Below, one piece after another: positions 32,010 to 43,836 of a stretch of 64,000 nt of DNA. The notes beneath the pieces were generated by a model. The model was not told where the DNA came from, ran no database searches, and saw only the letters and a program-made list of their open reading frames with translations. This DNA is from Apostichopus japonicus. Taxonomy: Eukaryota > Echinodermata > Holothuroidea > Aspidochirotida > Stichopodidae. Positions within the stretch are counted from its first letter, which is position 1; every line of letters begins with the position of its first letter. Made by a program: the position numbers and the translations under genes. The DNA lies in NCBI RefSeq assembly GCF_037975245.1, contig NC_092564.1:10456484-10520483 (forward strand). The letters run 5' to 3'.

Positions 32010-34964
32010 GTAAGTGTATTATTTGTTTATTTGTATAAAACTTTTAGGAATTATTTCCACTGAAGAAAATGATTCCATAGATATGCATATAACTTGAACT
32101 AAGTGCATTGGCCATTTGGGCCTTGCAGATTATAGGTATATTTTATTATTTGTAATCACCTAAGAGTAGAACTGAAAAGTCTAAACTTTATTAGTGTTAG
32201 AGAATATCGTGATGCATAATTAGTCGGCAAGACACGAATAGTATTAGGCTACTATAGGCTAGCCTACTGTAGCCTAGCTAGGAGTAGGACTTCGAGAGTT
32301 AACCCTATTTGCAAATAATTTGCTTTATTCAAATTCAAGCCACTCCGATTGGCAATCTCTGAAATAAAGCCTACTTGGTATAATTTTTGTTACTCTGGTA
32401 GCTGCTAAAACTCCCAGATCAGCTGTCAGTTACATATCTGCTGTGTATTGTGTACCCATGCTACCATGAGTATACAAGCTTTTAATTTCAATAATGATTA
32501 TGTGTTTGAAATTGCTAGGATAGGTTAAAAAAAAAGAAGAAATCTTCAGGATAGGACTTTCCAGATTTTCTGAAAGATATGTCCTGGGATTAGTCCCCTT
32601 ACTAGTTAAAACACAAGGTAGCAAGGGAGAGGGGGGGGGGGTCCCTGTCTTGTCCATTTGGAGGATCCATTAAATTAATGAGTGTTACTTTATTATCTCT
32701 TTCTTTTTAGAGGTTTTCCCATATTTTTTTAATATATTGGTGCCGGGATGTGCACAGACACTGCAGCAGGTCGAATATATGCTATAGATAATTAGTTGGC
32801 CACCAGCCCATCACTTCATTGTCAGAAGGTTAGCTGTGTTGGCTAATAATTTTTAATAAGTTTAATGGGCCTCTTTGCTGGTGATATTTTAATTATGCAA
32901 ACATGTACATGGTTATGGTATGAATATTCATTAAACATTCTTCCACAGTGATTAAGGTTGTTAATATATGCACAAAACAATAATGCAATTAAATTAGTGC
33001 AGGTTAAACCATGGAGCTATAAACCTGGGATTATAGCTCCATGGACCAAGTTTATATCATTTATATTAAATTTGCAATGTATTATCACATGTAGACACTG
33101 CTTGGTGATATACTGTAGTATTGCTAGAATAGTGACCAGAATGGACCTAAAAAACTAATATAGGCCTAGTGTAATCTCTTTCACAAATTTGAGGGTGGGT
33201 GAATAAATTTCTATTCAGGAGGATAGCTGGTTGTTGAGAGAAACAATTGAAAAAAGAGCAAATAAAAATGCACAACAATTTGCTTTTGTTTTATCCCACA
33301 TGTTATCATGAACTTATTTGACCAAATGATAGGAGTATTTTGGTATAAGACCCTAATTTGAAAGAAAGGGATCTGAGAAGGTGGCTAAATCAATAGAAAT
33401 ATCAGGTTCATTTCAATTTCTGTAAGAGTCCTTGTAGGACACGAGTGGTGACAATTTCACCACCTAAGTATTATTTTCATCTGCATTTCAGCAGGAGGCA
33501 CATGTACACCTGATTTTGATGGAATCTGCAATGGAAGTTGTGTAACATGTTTTTTTTTCAAATACCTATCCTAGCTCATAGGCCTTACATGTTAATGGAA
33601 TACATATGGACCACCTTATGCGTTCAGCTTATTAATGCTAGGCCTGGGTCGAAAATAGTGTTCACAAGCAGCACAGTTATCACTAAATCACTTTGTTTTT
33701 TGTCATCTAAAAGCAATATTTGTTTGCATGATTGTAACTGCAAAGTCATTCACCATATGCATAGTTATCAACCGATGCTTAAAGTTTGCATCCCTTTGTT
33801 GGCCAGTGCAAGAGTATAAGGAGTATGTGTGGAGATTGTCCAGAGAATGAAAGATCTAGCTCATTCATTTGTTCTTAAAGTTATAATTTACTAAGCATAT
33901 ATTAAAGATGATCATGATGGTGGTACATTCAGTAGACTTAATGACTCGCAGTACTGTCGGGAATTTTCATGTACTGCAGCCATAAACACAAATTTCGCTA
34001 AGAACACATTTTGGTATTTTTTTTTAGCTGCGTATAATTAAAGCAACAGGAAAACCTTTACATAGGACTTCATAATTATCTGATATGAATTTCAAAATGA
34101 AAAGAAAACTGAATTGTGATATGAAGCAAGAATGACACATGAACATAACAGAGTTCAGTAGTTGAATTGTTGTCATAAAGAAGTATCCGAGAAAATGTCC
34201 TAGGTACGTACATTCATATGCAGTTCATAACTAAAGTACCAACAGAGCCATAGCCTTTTGTCCAAAATTCATCCCCAATGAACCCATATGCTTATTTCAA
34301 CATCTATTATTTAAGTAAAATTTGCTACTTGGTTAATAACCAAGAAGTCTTTCCTTCCATATACTGTAACCCTACAGTGTGAATTTCTGTCATTAATATA
34401 AAAAAATTCTGCAAATTCCCTTCAAAGATTAATTTGTAACATTTCTAAATGCTTACAATATCATGTTTATAGATACCAAGGTATAGGTTGTACCAATGTA
34501 TGCTTCCTACATCAGTTAGCTGTAACCCTGTCATCTCACTGACAGATTCCAAGGCAATTTTCTGACTAACTATTAATCACTCATCCAGGTACTTATACAT
34601 CTGTTCCCCCCCCCCCCACCCCACATTCAAAGGTGATGAAAATGGTTACCAGGCCTATTATAGTCCCTAGTGACAATTACCATCTAGGTTGTCAGCTAGA
34701 TCACTGCATGTGACTTGCATCTCACTTCAGAGATTTCCCATTGGACTTCCATATAACAGCTGGGTTTGACAAGTCAGTAAGTAATAGGTTTGGTAATGAA
34801 GAAAAAAATGGTAACAGAGTCTTCCAGTGTGAGTTACAATAAAAAAAAAATTAAAAAAATTGAATGTTTAGCATTTTACAAAACTCAGATATAAATCACT
34901 TGAACATCAGTTCGTATGATTAGATTGTGTATGGTTCTAAATGCCATTTTACTTCTTTTTTTAG
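32010..34964. other. Intron-like non-coding stretch
   Basis: A+T-rich, with palindromic TAGGCTA/TAGCCTA words near 32,250-32,285, a G run near 32,630 and a C run near 34,606-34,616. Short frames have no support. It contains the 14-bp hairpin listed separately. Confidence 0.5.
33009..33044. repeat. Perfect 14-bp hairpin
   Basis: CCATGGAGCTATAA (33,009-33,022) and TTATAGCTCCATGG (33,031-33,044) pair exactly around an 8-nt loop. It may be the core of a small foldback element. Confidence 0.85.
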
Positions 34965-36834
34965 ATGGGTGTGGATATGATTGGACCCCTTCCAGAGACC
35001 ATCAATGGAAATAAGTACATCATATAAACCCTATGTGACTATTTTTCAAAATGGCCAGAGGCTGTTGCTGTACAGAAACAAAACAGCAAAAACTGTTGCA
35101 AACTTTCTGTTTGAAACCATGGCCAGGTAAATATCCATCTACTTTTGTTTCTACTTTACATGGAATTAGTTATGCAGACCTGCATTTGCACTGTTTTAAC
35201 TGTGACCCAGAAAGCGGCCAAATGGTTACAGGAATTTATAGAAGTTGTTTCTTAAGTTAATGTCAATGAAATGTTAGTGGGATATGGTCAGTGCTTTTAA
35301 CTTACTTTTTTATTAAAATCAGTGCTGAAATGATTTCCTGATTAAACCATGTAGCCATTCTGCAGATGCCAGTAGTTCATTACATTACTCGTAATCAATA
35401 CTTTAACAATAGTTATTTAAATGTTTCCATTTATTTAGATTTGGGTGCATGAAAATTGTCATCTCAGACCAGAGAGGAGAATTTGTTAATGCTCTGAACA
35501 AGTCCCTGTTTGACATGATAGGGGTAGACCACAGAGAATCCTCTAGCTACCACCCACAGACCAATGGGCTTGATGAAAGATTCAACCAAACTCTGCAAAG
35601 GTCACTCATCAAGGTTGTCAATGAAAACCAACATGACTGAGATGAAATGCTGTCTTCAATTCTCATGGGGTACCATACAGCCAAACATGGTTCAATAGGT
35701 CTTTCACCTTTTGCTGTGATGTTTGGAAGGTTTGTAATAATTTAAACCTGCCATTGCTGAATAGAGATTTAAATTTGCTAAGGCCATATACAGAGAAAAA
35801 GCAATCAGGGATAAGAGAGTTTGGACAAATCTTGCATAGCTACACCAGTCCTCTGTACGATAAAATCTAATTTGACACATCCCAGGTCCTGGGAAAAAAC
35901 GCTAAATAGACGACCATCAATAACCCAATTTAAGTTATAATATCTAAACAAATAAATATTAACCCTGTATATGGTACACTCTGCAGCAAGTACAAAATAT
36001 GAACATTCATTAAACTGTAAATGCATGCCCATTAACTTAAAAGATAAATGCAATTAATGCCACTGACATTGGTTTTGTTTTTCATATACTATATATTTAT
36101 CATAATTGACTGGTATGCAAGTTGGACGTATAACAGCACAGAATATATATAAGGGTTTTATATTTGTGCTGGTTTCAGTATGTGATGTGACTCAAATTTC
36201 TGGTTCAATGGTCTTAATAGTGAAAATAAAATATATAAAAATTTATTTATTCTTCAGTCAACAAAGTGTTGTGAATAATTGAATGTTAATTTATCTTCAT
36301 ATATCCAGAGAGCCATTGCGACCAGTCGACATTGAAGACAACATTGTCCAACCAGAAGCTCCTACTACAGACTGCAGCGATGCACAGCGGGAGAGGGTTT
36401 TTCAACTCATGTCACAGTCGCGGGACATAATCAAAGGTGTTGTGAAAGAAAATATTGGCAAAGCCCAAGAACGGCAAAAAAAGAATTTGGATAATAGGCA
36501 CCAAAAAAGGTAATTATATAATGCTATGTTGTACATTGAAGTTGTAATTAAATGAATGGCAACATATGCATTGTATTATGATGTTTACGTATATCTGCTG
36601 GATTTTATTTTTTTCAGAGCTTCGAAGTTGGTTCCAGTGTTCTCATACGGAATGCTAGAAAGGATGCCCGAAGAGGAGGGAAGCTCGAAAACTCTTGGCT
36701 AATTGGGCCGTATGAAGTGAATTGGCTGTGAATGAGAAAGTACTGTGCACACTTATTAACAGTACCACAGGCCTTCCTCAGAAGAAGAAATTCAATTCAA
36801 TTTTACTTAAAGAATTTTGCACAAGTAAGATTTC
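34965..36834 (+). pseudogene. Decayed multi-exon DD35E integrase gene (Ginger/KRBA2-like)
   Basis: Four exon-like blocks with GT-AG borders: 34,965-35,126, 35,439-35,729, 36,309-36,509 and 36,618-36,834. Block 1 has MGVDMIGPLPETINGNKYI (first catalytic Asp) and CDYFSKWPEA. Block 2 has KIVISDQRGEFVNAL and YHPQTNGLDERFNQTL; Asp and Glu are separated by 35 residues. Blocks 3-4 give a helical linker and FEVGSSVLIRNARKD ... LIGPYEV, a GPY/F-type module. Breaks: a TAA after KYII, a frameshift near 35,085, TGA for an expected Trp at 35,638-35,640 and a shift near 36,720. Introns are kept, so this is not a processed copy. Integrase cores of this type occur in Ginger DNA transposons and in host genes such as KRBA2 and GIN1. 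I saw no terminal inverted repeats that would settle which. Confidence 0.75.
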
Positions 36835-37254
36835 TTTGCAGTATTTTTTTTTGGGGGGGGTGGGGGAGGAGGAGGATTGGCATGATTCCTCCAGAATTTC
36901 CTTAAAAATAATCAGCAACTTAATCAGTTCTGAGTATTTGCTGGCTTATGTGAGAGTAAAGTGCTGTAGCTGTCTTCACACAATAAATCGGTTTCGACTT
37001 AATGGCCTAACAAATTAACCATTATTGCCAACAATAATAAAGACGGGAATAAGTTAATTAGAAGAAAACTTCAGTTTCCTGACAATTGTTTTCAGAAATT
37101 AAATTTCATTTGTTTTAGTTTTGAGAAGATAATTTTATGTGATGTCAGTTTGAAACTCTGCAATTTAATGTTCAACTTCTGAAGAGCAGCTTTCCTGGCT
37201 TTGATAATAATCGTAACCTATTCATTCATGCTGGCGTGTGTGTGCGTGTCTTTG
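36835..37254. other. Non-coding stretch
   Basis: A+T-rich with a G-rich run near 36,853-36,873. No feature supported. Confidence 0.5.
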
Positions 37255-37665
37255 TACCGCCCACATTGTAAAAATCGAAGCTTAGATTGATCCCATAGTT
37301 TGTGCAAAAGAGTACATTGTTGAGTACAAGAAGCGTATTGTATTGTTTGAGGTGAAAGGTCATTCGGGTCAAATTGTGAAACCTTGTAAACATGGTATAT
37401 CAATATTGGAAGCTTGGGCAGATCTCGTACTTGGTAAGATAGTGCATAACATTGAGTAAAAGAAACTGTTTGATTTTGTCGGAGGTCATAAAGGTCATTT
37501 GAAGTCAAAAAATGCCAAACAGTTACCTCACTCCCCTCTAACCTGTCCCTACACTAACGCACCTTTCTAAACATAATATTTCAGAAGCTTGGAATGATCG
37601 CATATATGATATGTAATTGTACCACATTGAGTACAGAAGCCTAATGTTGTGGGCCGAGGTCATAG
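37255..37665. repeat. Degenerate tandem repeat, CATTGAGTACA family (first locus)
   Basis: Words recur in the order TTGAGTACA(A)GAAGC, GAGGT(G/C)A(A)AGGTCAT, GGTCAAATTGTGAAACCTTG, GGAAGCTTGG and ATCTCGTACTT(G)GT, at a spacing near 130-140 bp, in about three worn units. The same series occurs at 41,500-41,870. Confidence 0.65.
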
Positions 37666-38400
37666 GCGTACGGGACCATTTTAGTTTGGGGGGGGCAGAA
37701 AGTTTTGTGCCCGAAAGTTCCCGTGACACTATCTAAGCGGAGCACCACCATCGGTTGGCGCGTAGCGTACAAGAAAATTGTTGGCAAAAAAAGCCTCTCA
37801 GATTGCCGGAAACGGCACATTTGAGGCCTTGCAAGTTGCATATAAACATTCTTTATTTTATAATCTCACATTTTAGAAATTTACACTGCCCCAAAAATTT
37901 GGCAAATTAGAAGAAGAAAAAATGGTTACATCACTTTGAAGAGGAAAAATAGGACAGTATATTTTTTAAGCTCATATTTAGTTACCGTATTTATTATTTT
38001 AACACAGTACTCAGCTACCTCCAGAAAAACATACATTGTTCAACGACACGTAGGCGGGATAATGTCGCTGTGTCGGGTGAGACTGCAATTTGTCTCATAA
38101 AACAGTATAAAATGTAACAAAGAGTATGATAAACCTGTACTTCTAGGCTTGTAGGCACTCCCCCCCCCCCCCCAGCATGAAAAAGAAAAATGTTTCTTAT
38201 ATACACTCATGTCGGAGATGTCCAGGTATACAGTTGACTAGTTAGAAAAAAAAATTGATCGCGCAAAAAGCGTGGTAGCCCACGTGAGCTGTGCTTACGG
38301 TGGTGCTACACGGAAATATTCGGGCATCATGATGCTAAATAAAGAAAATCAATGAATTGTCGGGCAAAAATTTGAAAAAGATTTGGGCAAGCTACTGCAC

Positions 38401-38404
<4 letters not shown>
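37666..38404. other. Non-coding stretch
   Basis: G run at 37,689-37,695 and C run at 38,159-38,173. No gene supported. Confidence 0.5.

Positions 38405-38446
<42 letters not shown>
38405..38446. repeat. (TA)n microsatellite
   Basis: About 42 bp of uninterrupted TA dinucleotides. Confidence 0.95.
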
Positions 38447-38448
<2 letters not shown>

Positions 38449-38532
38449 GACAAAGGCAAATGAATATATATAAATGAAAATCGTAATGAATTGGAAAATC
38501 AAGAACAGTGAAAAAACTTTCAGCCTCCACCG

Positions 38533-38543
38533 GGATTCGAACC
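38533..38543 (-). promoter_or_regulatory. tRNA-type B-box (SINE or tRNA remnant)
   Basis: The minus strand reads GGTTCGAATCC, an exact match to the pol III internal B-box consensus, inside GTGGTTCGAATCCCGGTGG, as in a tRNA T-arm. A T6 run (minus strand, near 38,517-38,512) lies about 20 bp downstream. The place where an A-box should be is occupied by the (TA)n array, so this is at best a truncated tRNA-derived repeat, not a tRNA gene. Confidence 0.55.
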
Positions 38544-38555
38544 ACAGGCCTTCCG

Positions 38556-38689
<134 letters not shown>

Positions 38690-38848
38690 TCTCTTCTTAG
38701 GCTGCCCGAATTTTTCAGGACTTTTGCCCGAATTTCTTGTCCTCTGGAAATTTGTTTTTTAAGACTCCCCCCCAGGCCTATTTTTACAATTCATGGTTAA
38801 GTAAGTTTCCAGTGTGCTATGATTGTGTTCTTTGCTTTGATTCAACAG

Positions 38849-38932
38849 AGATCTGTTTGCAAGAGTTTTTTCTTCAAATTCCACGAAGCAGTTGTATGAC
38901 CAATTGAAGAAACTCAAAAAGTTTGAAGTACA
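38849..38932 (+). CDS. Exon-like segment G of an unidentified gene
   Basis: TTCAACAG precedes and GTAAGTG follows. The segment reads DLFARVFSSNSTKQLYDQL then KKLKKFEV, a Lys-rich helix-like stretch. It ends in phase 2 and joins segment H (40,112) in frame, where G completes a Gln codon. The matching phases and good splice sites support a real two-exon unit. Not recognised. Confidence 0.5.
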
Positions 38933-39484
38933 GTAAGTGTTAAATATTTCATTAAAGTGGGATTATATGCACTCCATTATCATGCAGTTACTGATACCAA
39001 CCTAAGTGGTATACATTGGCAGTTACAAGCAAAATTTTGTAGTGCTTAAGCAACTCTCAAAATTCAAGCAGAAACAAATATTGATTAATATTAATGATAA
39101 AGGTGCTCTACCTGTTACCTATCATCATCGCTCGGCCAAACGCTTTTAGATGTTTCGCTACTTGTTGCAAACTTTTGTTGTGCTATATAGTAATGATATG
39201 TATACTTTCAATGGTTAAGCACTGCATTTAAAGGAACTTTTTATTGAAAAATGGGATCCAGTCCTTCTGGTCATATCATTGTTTGTAAGTTTATCGCCCT
39301 AAGCCTTGCCTTGTCATGAATTTTACTTTCTGTGATTGAGTGCTTGAACTGTTGGACCGTCCTGCCAGAAAATTTGAATCTAACACTGACTTACGTCGAG
39401 ACGTGACCTTAGTGCTGCACATAGGTCACAGATCTCACTCTTAGCTTGGCCTTGATACAATACACAGGAATGCATACAGACTTC
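38933..39484. other. Intron-like non-coding stretch
   Basis: No feature supported between segment G and the minisatellite. Confidence 0.5.
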
Positions 39485-39960
39485 AATAGGCTATCAACTT
39501 GCCATACTGTATATCTGAATGCTCGCATGCTCAAGGAGGATCAGATCCCACACTTGGGGGTTCAAGTTGCTATACTCTGAATAATCGCATGCTTAAGGAG
39601 GATCAAGCAGACCCCACAAATGAGGTGATCAACTTGCTAGTCTGAATCTCACATGCTCAAGTAGGACGAGACGTACAAGGGCGATCAACTTGCTATAGTT
39701 TGCATTCTCGCATGCTCAAGGATGATCAGACCCTACAATTTGGGTGATCAACGTCCTATAGTATAAATTATTGCATGGTTAAGGAGGATCAGACCCACAA
39801 GGGCAAACAACATGCTAGTCTGAATATACTCCATACATGCTCACGGTGGATCAGACCCACAATTGGGGGATCAATTTGCTACAGTCTGAATGCTCGCATG
39901 CTCATGGAGGATCAGATCTGCATTTGTGGCAATAAACAATATTGCTAGTCTGAATGCTTC
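39485..39960. repeat. Degenerate minisatellite, about 60-65-bp unit, 7 copies
   Basis: The series TCTGAATGCTCGCATGCTCA, AGGAGGATCAGACCC, ACAATTGGGGGATCAA and CTTGCTATAGT recurs about seven times with substitutions and small indels. It lies in the presumed intron between segments G and H. Confidence 0.85.
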
Positions 39961-40111
39961 ACCTTGTTATTACCGAATGCTGCAACATACATTAATTTGA
40001 AGTACCCATTCGTAATGATTGCTGAAATCATGTTTTCACAGTAATATTTATTTCTATTTAATTTCTGTAACTTTGAAGCAATGCTTACTATTCATGCGTC
40101 CTTTTCTGCAG

Positions 40112-40234
40112 GCTGAATTACCTCAATGACGTTCTTGTCTCTCATGCTGTGGACCATCTCTACCACCTTGTCACCGGTTGCACCGAAACAGAAGCTGAAG
40201 CAGCCTGTAGTCAACTGCGCAAAAGCTTACCAAA
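40112..40234 (+). CDS. Exon-like segment H
   Basis: CTTTTCTGCAG precedes and GTAATG follows. In phase with segment G it reads LNYLNDVLVSHAVDHLYH, LVTGCTETEAEAACSQLR and KSLPK. The acidic, Ala-rich helix-like composition is coding-like. It ends in phase 2. Not recognised. Confidence 0.5.
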
Positions 40235-40361
40235 GTAATGATCCTGATGCACAATTATCTTTTCAATATGATATGTGGTGTAAACATGCATTTTTTTAGC
40301 TTGAATGTGGTTACTTATTAACTTCTCTATTCAGTCAATAATTTTAAACTTTTATGTATAG

Positions 40362-40477
40362 GTATAGGTTGGTGCCAAGGGTCAGAGCATTTCACCAGGA
40401 TAGGAAGGGAGGCTATCCAAGCTGAATATGATGAGGTTGGAGATGATCAGGTGTTTGAGTATACAACCAGTGGTTAA
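40362..40477 (+). CDS. Exon-like segment I, candidate last exon with ambiguous frame
   Basis: TATGTATAG precedes. Joined in phase to segment H it reads YRLVPRVRAFHQDRKGGYPS and stops at 40,423-40,425. A second frame of the same stretch reads HFTRIGREAIQAEYDEVG then DDQVFEYTTSG and stops at 40,475-40,477, which looks more protein-like. Either a one-base indel or a different acceptor is involved. Not recognised. Confidence 0.35.
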
Positions 40478-41499
40478 GACAAGAACTTGATAATTTATGA
40501 TAAAAAGGTTTCTTTCATGCATATCATTATTGTTTGTCCCCCCCACCCCCACTGATAGACAATTCCAGAAAAAAAAATCCCGCTTAAAGTTTAAGTATGT
40601 CTATATGTGCAACATAGATTAAAAACAGCAAGCAACAAGAAAAACAAAGCATAAATGCCGTCAGATAGCACTTTTTGGAACCGGCAATAAGTGTCCTTAT
40701 ATTAAGCAATATTTAATTCACACATTCCCTCTGTTCAAACCACACTAGATTGGTTTCAATTCAATTCATAACCCCCCCCCCCCCTCACACACACACTTCC
40801 TCCCCTCCATATATATCAAAGGGTCTGTTTTTCTCCCCCTGGCAAGGAGGAAAATGTGCACACAATTAGTATACTGAATAGAATTAGTATTTCTATTATC
40901 TTATTATGCATTTAGTAATGGCATTGTAAGGTTGAATCAAGAGCAATGTTCCCAGAGAACTCCAGTCAGAATGATGGTATAAGTAAATCCTGGGATTGTT
41001 TTTGTTGATTGTGAAGTTCAAAGGACTCTAAGGTGACAAAATTCTAACAAAAGTCTCACATAACAAGCATATATTTTACCACACGTGGAAATTAAGTTGT
41101 TCTATTGGTAGTTGTAATCTATAAACTCATGTGTCACATCCAGGACAGTAAATGGCAGTTAGTTGTCTTTCTTCAGGTAAATGGAATTTTTACATTCACC
41201 ATCTAATTTTTTAAATTCTGTTCTGCTATGCTTTGCTTTGGTCACACAAATAGGTACTAATTAACAGAAAACTGGCTAAAACAAGCAGAACAATTATCTT
41301 TCCAAGATGAGGGAAGCCAGCTCACTTGATATAGCATACATTCATTGTTAGTTCTAAGCATAAACCTCGAGTCGTGACGGTATGGGTTAGAAAAAAATGA
41401 TTTGTCATATTGCGTCATCTCAATATCAATGCTTAATTTGTTTGCTGATTTAATAAACGTATGCGTTAATACTTGTGTGTGCGGTATGACACCTGGCTT
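40478..41499. other. Non-coding stretch
   Basis: C runs near 40,540-40,552 and 40,771-40,784. No gene supported. Confidence 0.5.
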
Positions 41500-41870
41500 C
41501 AAACACGCTATCTTTGGAAGGGAAGCTTGGAAAATGTAAGATTTGGTATGTATGTGAATCATATTGATTATATCCTGTATTTTTTGGGGTGGATGTCAAA
41601 GGGTAAACAGGGTTCAAGTTGTGAAAACCTTGTAAAAATTATAAGTTCAAGAAAGGAAGCTGAACAGATATCATATTTAGTCTGTAAGTATACCACATGG
41701 CTAAAAGAGGCCTTTGTTATTGTGGAGATTAACAGTGGTCAAATTTTGTAAACCTTTAAAACTTGATATCTCAAGATGAGGAAGCTGGAAGAAATCTCAT
41801 ATTTACTGTTTTATGTATCACATTGAGTGAGTACAAGCAGGCTAACAGTGGTCATTTGTGTCAGCATCTG
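41500..41870. repeat. Degenerate tandem repeat, CATTGAGTACA family (second locus)
   Basis: About three worn units share TTGTGAAAACCTTGTAAA, GATATCTCAAGA, GGAAGCT, ATCTCATATTT and ATCACATTGAGTGAGTACAAG with 37,255-37,665. Chance frames over it (92-101 codons on either strand) are not supported. Confidence 0.65.
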
Positions 41871-42189
41871 TCATTGTGAATATACTGTTTGTCACTTCTT
41901 GCTGTATTACTAAAGATCAAGTGTGTCAGTATGTCCCATTCATATGAAAGGATACTCATGTTGGATCATAGAAACCACAGTCTGGTTTTTGCATACATGC
42001 TACTTGACAGCTGTCCTCATATGCCATTCAAGTATATCAAGGCAAGTAACAACTGGGATATAGTTTTTTTATCTGTGATGCATTATGTAGTTGTTGCAAC
42101 TGAATAACCGTTTTCGTGGAAAAGGTCTTGTATCATGTAAGTTAACTAAAATCTCAATTAAAGTTGCGGAAGTAGAACGCACTCATCAT
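41871..42189. other. Non-coding stretch
   Basis: No gene supported between the repeat and the LINE tail. Confidence 0.45.
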
Positions 42190-42650
42190 ACAGTATATCT
42201 AGGTCTAAGGTGTTTGTATTGATGACAAACTAAGTTTCACTTGTCATATAAGCAGAATATTTAAACGGGTGTACTTCATAGTCTCAACTCTATCGTATAT
42301 AGTTCCATATTTTCATGTTGATGTAAGGAAAAGAGTTTTTACTGCCAATATCTTACCACACCTAATATATGCTGTTTCTGCTTGGTATCACTTTTTACTA
42401 ATTAAAGATAATAAGAGAATTTTTTTTTTTAAAGTATTGTTCTAGAATTTTTAATATAGATTTTAACTTTCTTATGAGTACTGTAAACAATGCTGCCAAA
42501 AATGAGTTCATTAGAAGTGTAAATTGCATACAGAGAAATGACAGACATTCTTTGCATACCGAACTTAACTCTCTACTTCGAGAAACTACTAGGTATAATC
42601 TGAGAAACAAAGCAATAACACCAAAATTCAGAATTAATGTGTATAGATAG
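42190..42650 (+). pseudogene. LINE reverse transcriptase C-terminal relic (plus strand)
   Basis: In shifting frames: GVCIDDKLSFTCHI, then FHVDVRKRVFTANILPH and LIYAVSAWYH, then an open tail NEFIRSVNCIQRNDRHSLH and TRYNLRNKAITPKF ending at TAG 42,648-42,650. The DDKLSF-x-x-HI, P-x-L-x-Y...W and RYNLRN motifs are the standard post-palm and C-terminal segments of CR1/jockey-type LINE RTs. The 5' part is missing. Confidence 0.7.
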
Positions 42651-42737
42651 TTTTATAGTTTTATTTATCTTGCTGCTATTTTATTTACAAAATGGTAATC
42701 TGGATAATTTATTGTAGACAGCTGCACTTGTACGTTT

Positions 42738-42820
42738 TGTATATATATATGTGTGTATATGTATGCGTGTGTATATGTGTGTATGTATGTATATGTATGT
42801 ATGTGTATATATGTGTATTT
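42738..42820. repeat. (TG/TA)n microsatellite
   Basis: About 80 bp of mixed TATG, TGTG and TATA units. Confidence 0.9.
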
Positions 42821-43217
42821 TTATTTTCAGTGTTGACTGGCCTTGGATGCTCCCCAGTAAAGGATTCAGGTGATTATACTGTTGACTGTGTCAAGACCAA
42901 ACTTTTAGTGCAAAAGAATATTTATTTTATGTCAAAGGAAAAGGTGGGCCAAATATGTAGACAAAAGCAAGAGAAATGTTAACTGATACCAAGTTGTGTG
43001 AATTGTGTACAAATATGATCTTACTGGCTTCAGCTTGCATTTCCCAATTAGCCCAAATTGATTTTTGTTTCTTTTCCAACATTTGAACAATAGTCATTGA
43101 GATACTTTGACTAACACTAAACAATCTGAGTGTAGTAGAACTGGTTCTCACACAGCCTCCTTTCCCAGTATTTATGTTAAGCCTGATACTTAGTGTGACC
43201 AGCAGCATGTCATTTGA

Positions 43218-43832
43218 AGGTAGTCTGTGTAGGCCCCAAAGTTGTATTGTGACATCAAGAAGTACTTTCCTTGAGGTCTTTATAATCTCCAAATTTTTCT
43301 CAGACATTTTAAAAGAACATGCAAAAGGACAGAATGTCCCAGTGAGGTAAATTTCCTACAGGTGGTACAAAAACAGTTTAATAATTTTGACCATAGGTGA
43401 CCATATTTTAGTATCTGGCATATTTGAAGCCAATGCAACATAACTTTCAGCTGATTTTTGTTGAAAATAATTGATATAGCTTAGAGGCCTTTATGCCCAT
43501 TAACAATACATCGTAGCAACAAACGTTTTTGGTGTTTATCATGGTGAGATATTCGACGGTTTGGAAATACCTTCTAATGAATAATGCACTGCCTGACTGT
43601 GCAGGCAATATATCATGATTCGATGGTTGACATGTCATGAACACACGAAAACACCTTACACAAACCCTCTGCTCCTATACCATATGATTTTATATTGCTT
43701 CCCAAGTACCATTTCCAACCAGCTAGGCATTGCCCAATCTTAAAATATATCACATGAAAAGGAATTCCCAAGTATTTTCACCATAGTTAACATTCACAGC
43801 CTGTCTATAATTGGATTAACAATAGTCTACCT
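43218..43832. mobile_element. Second copy of the TTAA-flanked family (615 bp, tentative right end)
   Basis: AGGTAGTCTGTGTAGGCC at 43,218 and about 220 bp after it match the left arm at 10,576, including CTCAGACATT and AGTGAGGTAAATTTCCT. The left flank is TTGA, a one-base change from TTAA. A right end of AGTCTACCT followed by TTAA (43,833-43,836) fits, but the inverted similarity there covers only about 12 bp, so that boundary is tentative. Confidence 0.6.
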
Positions 43833-43836
43833 TTAA

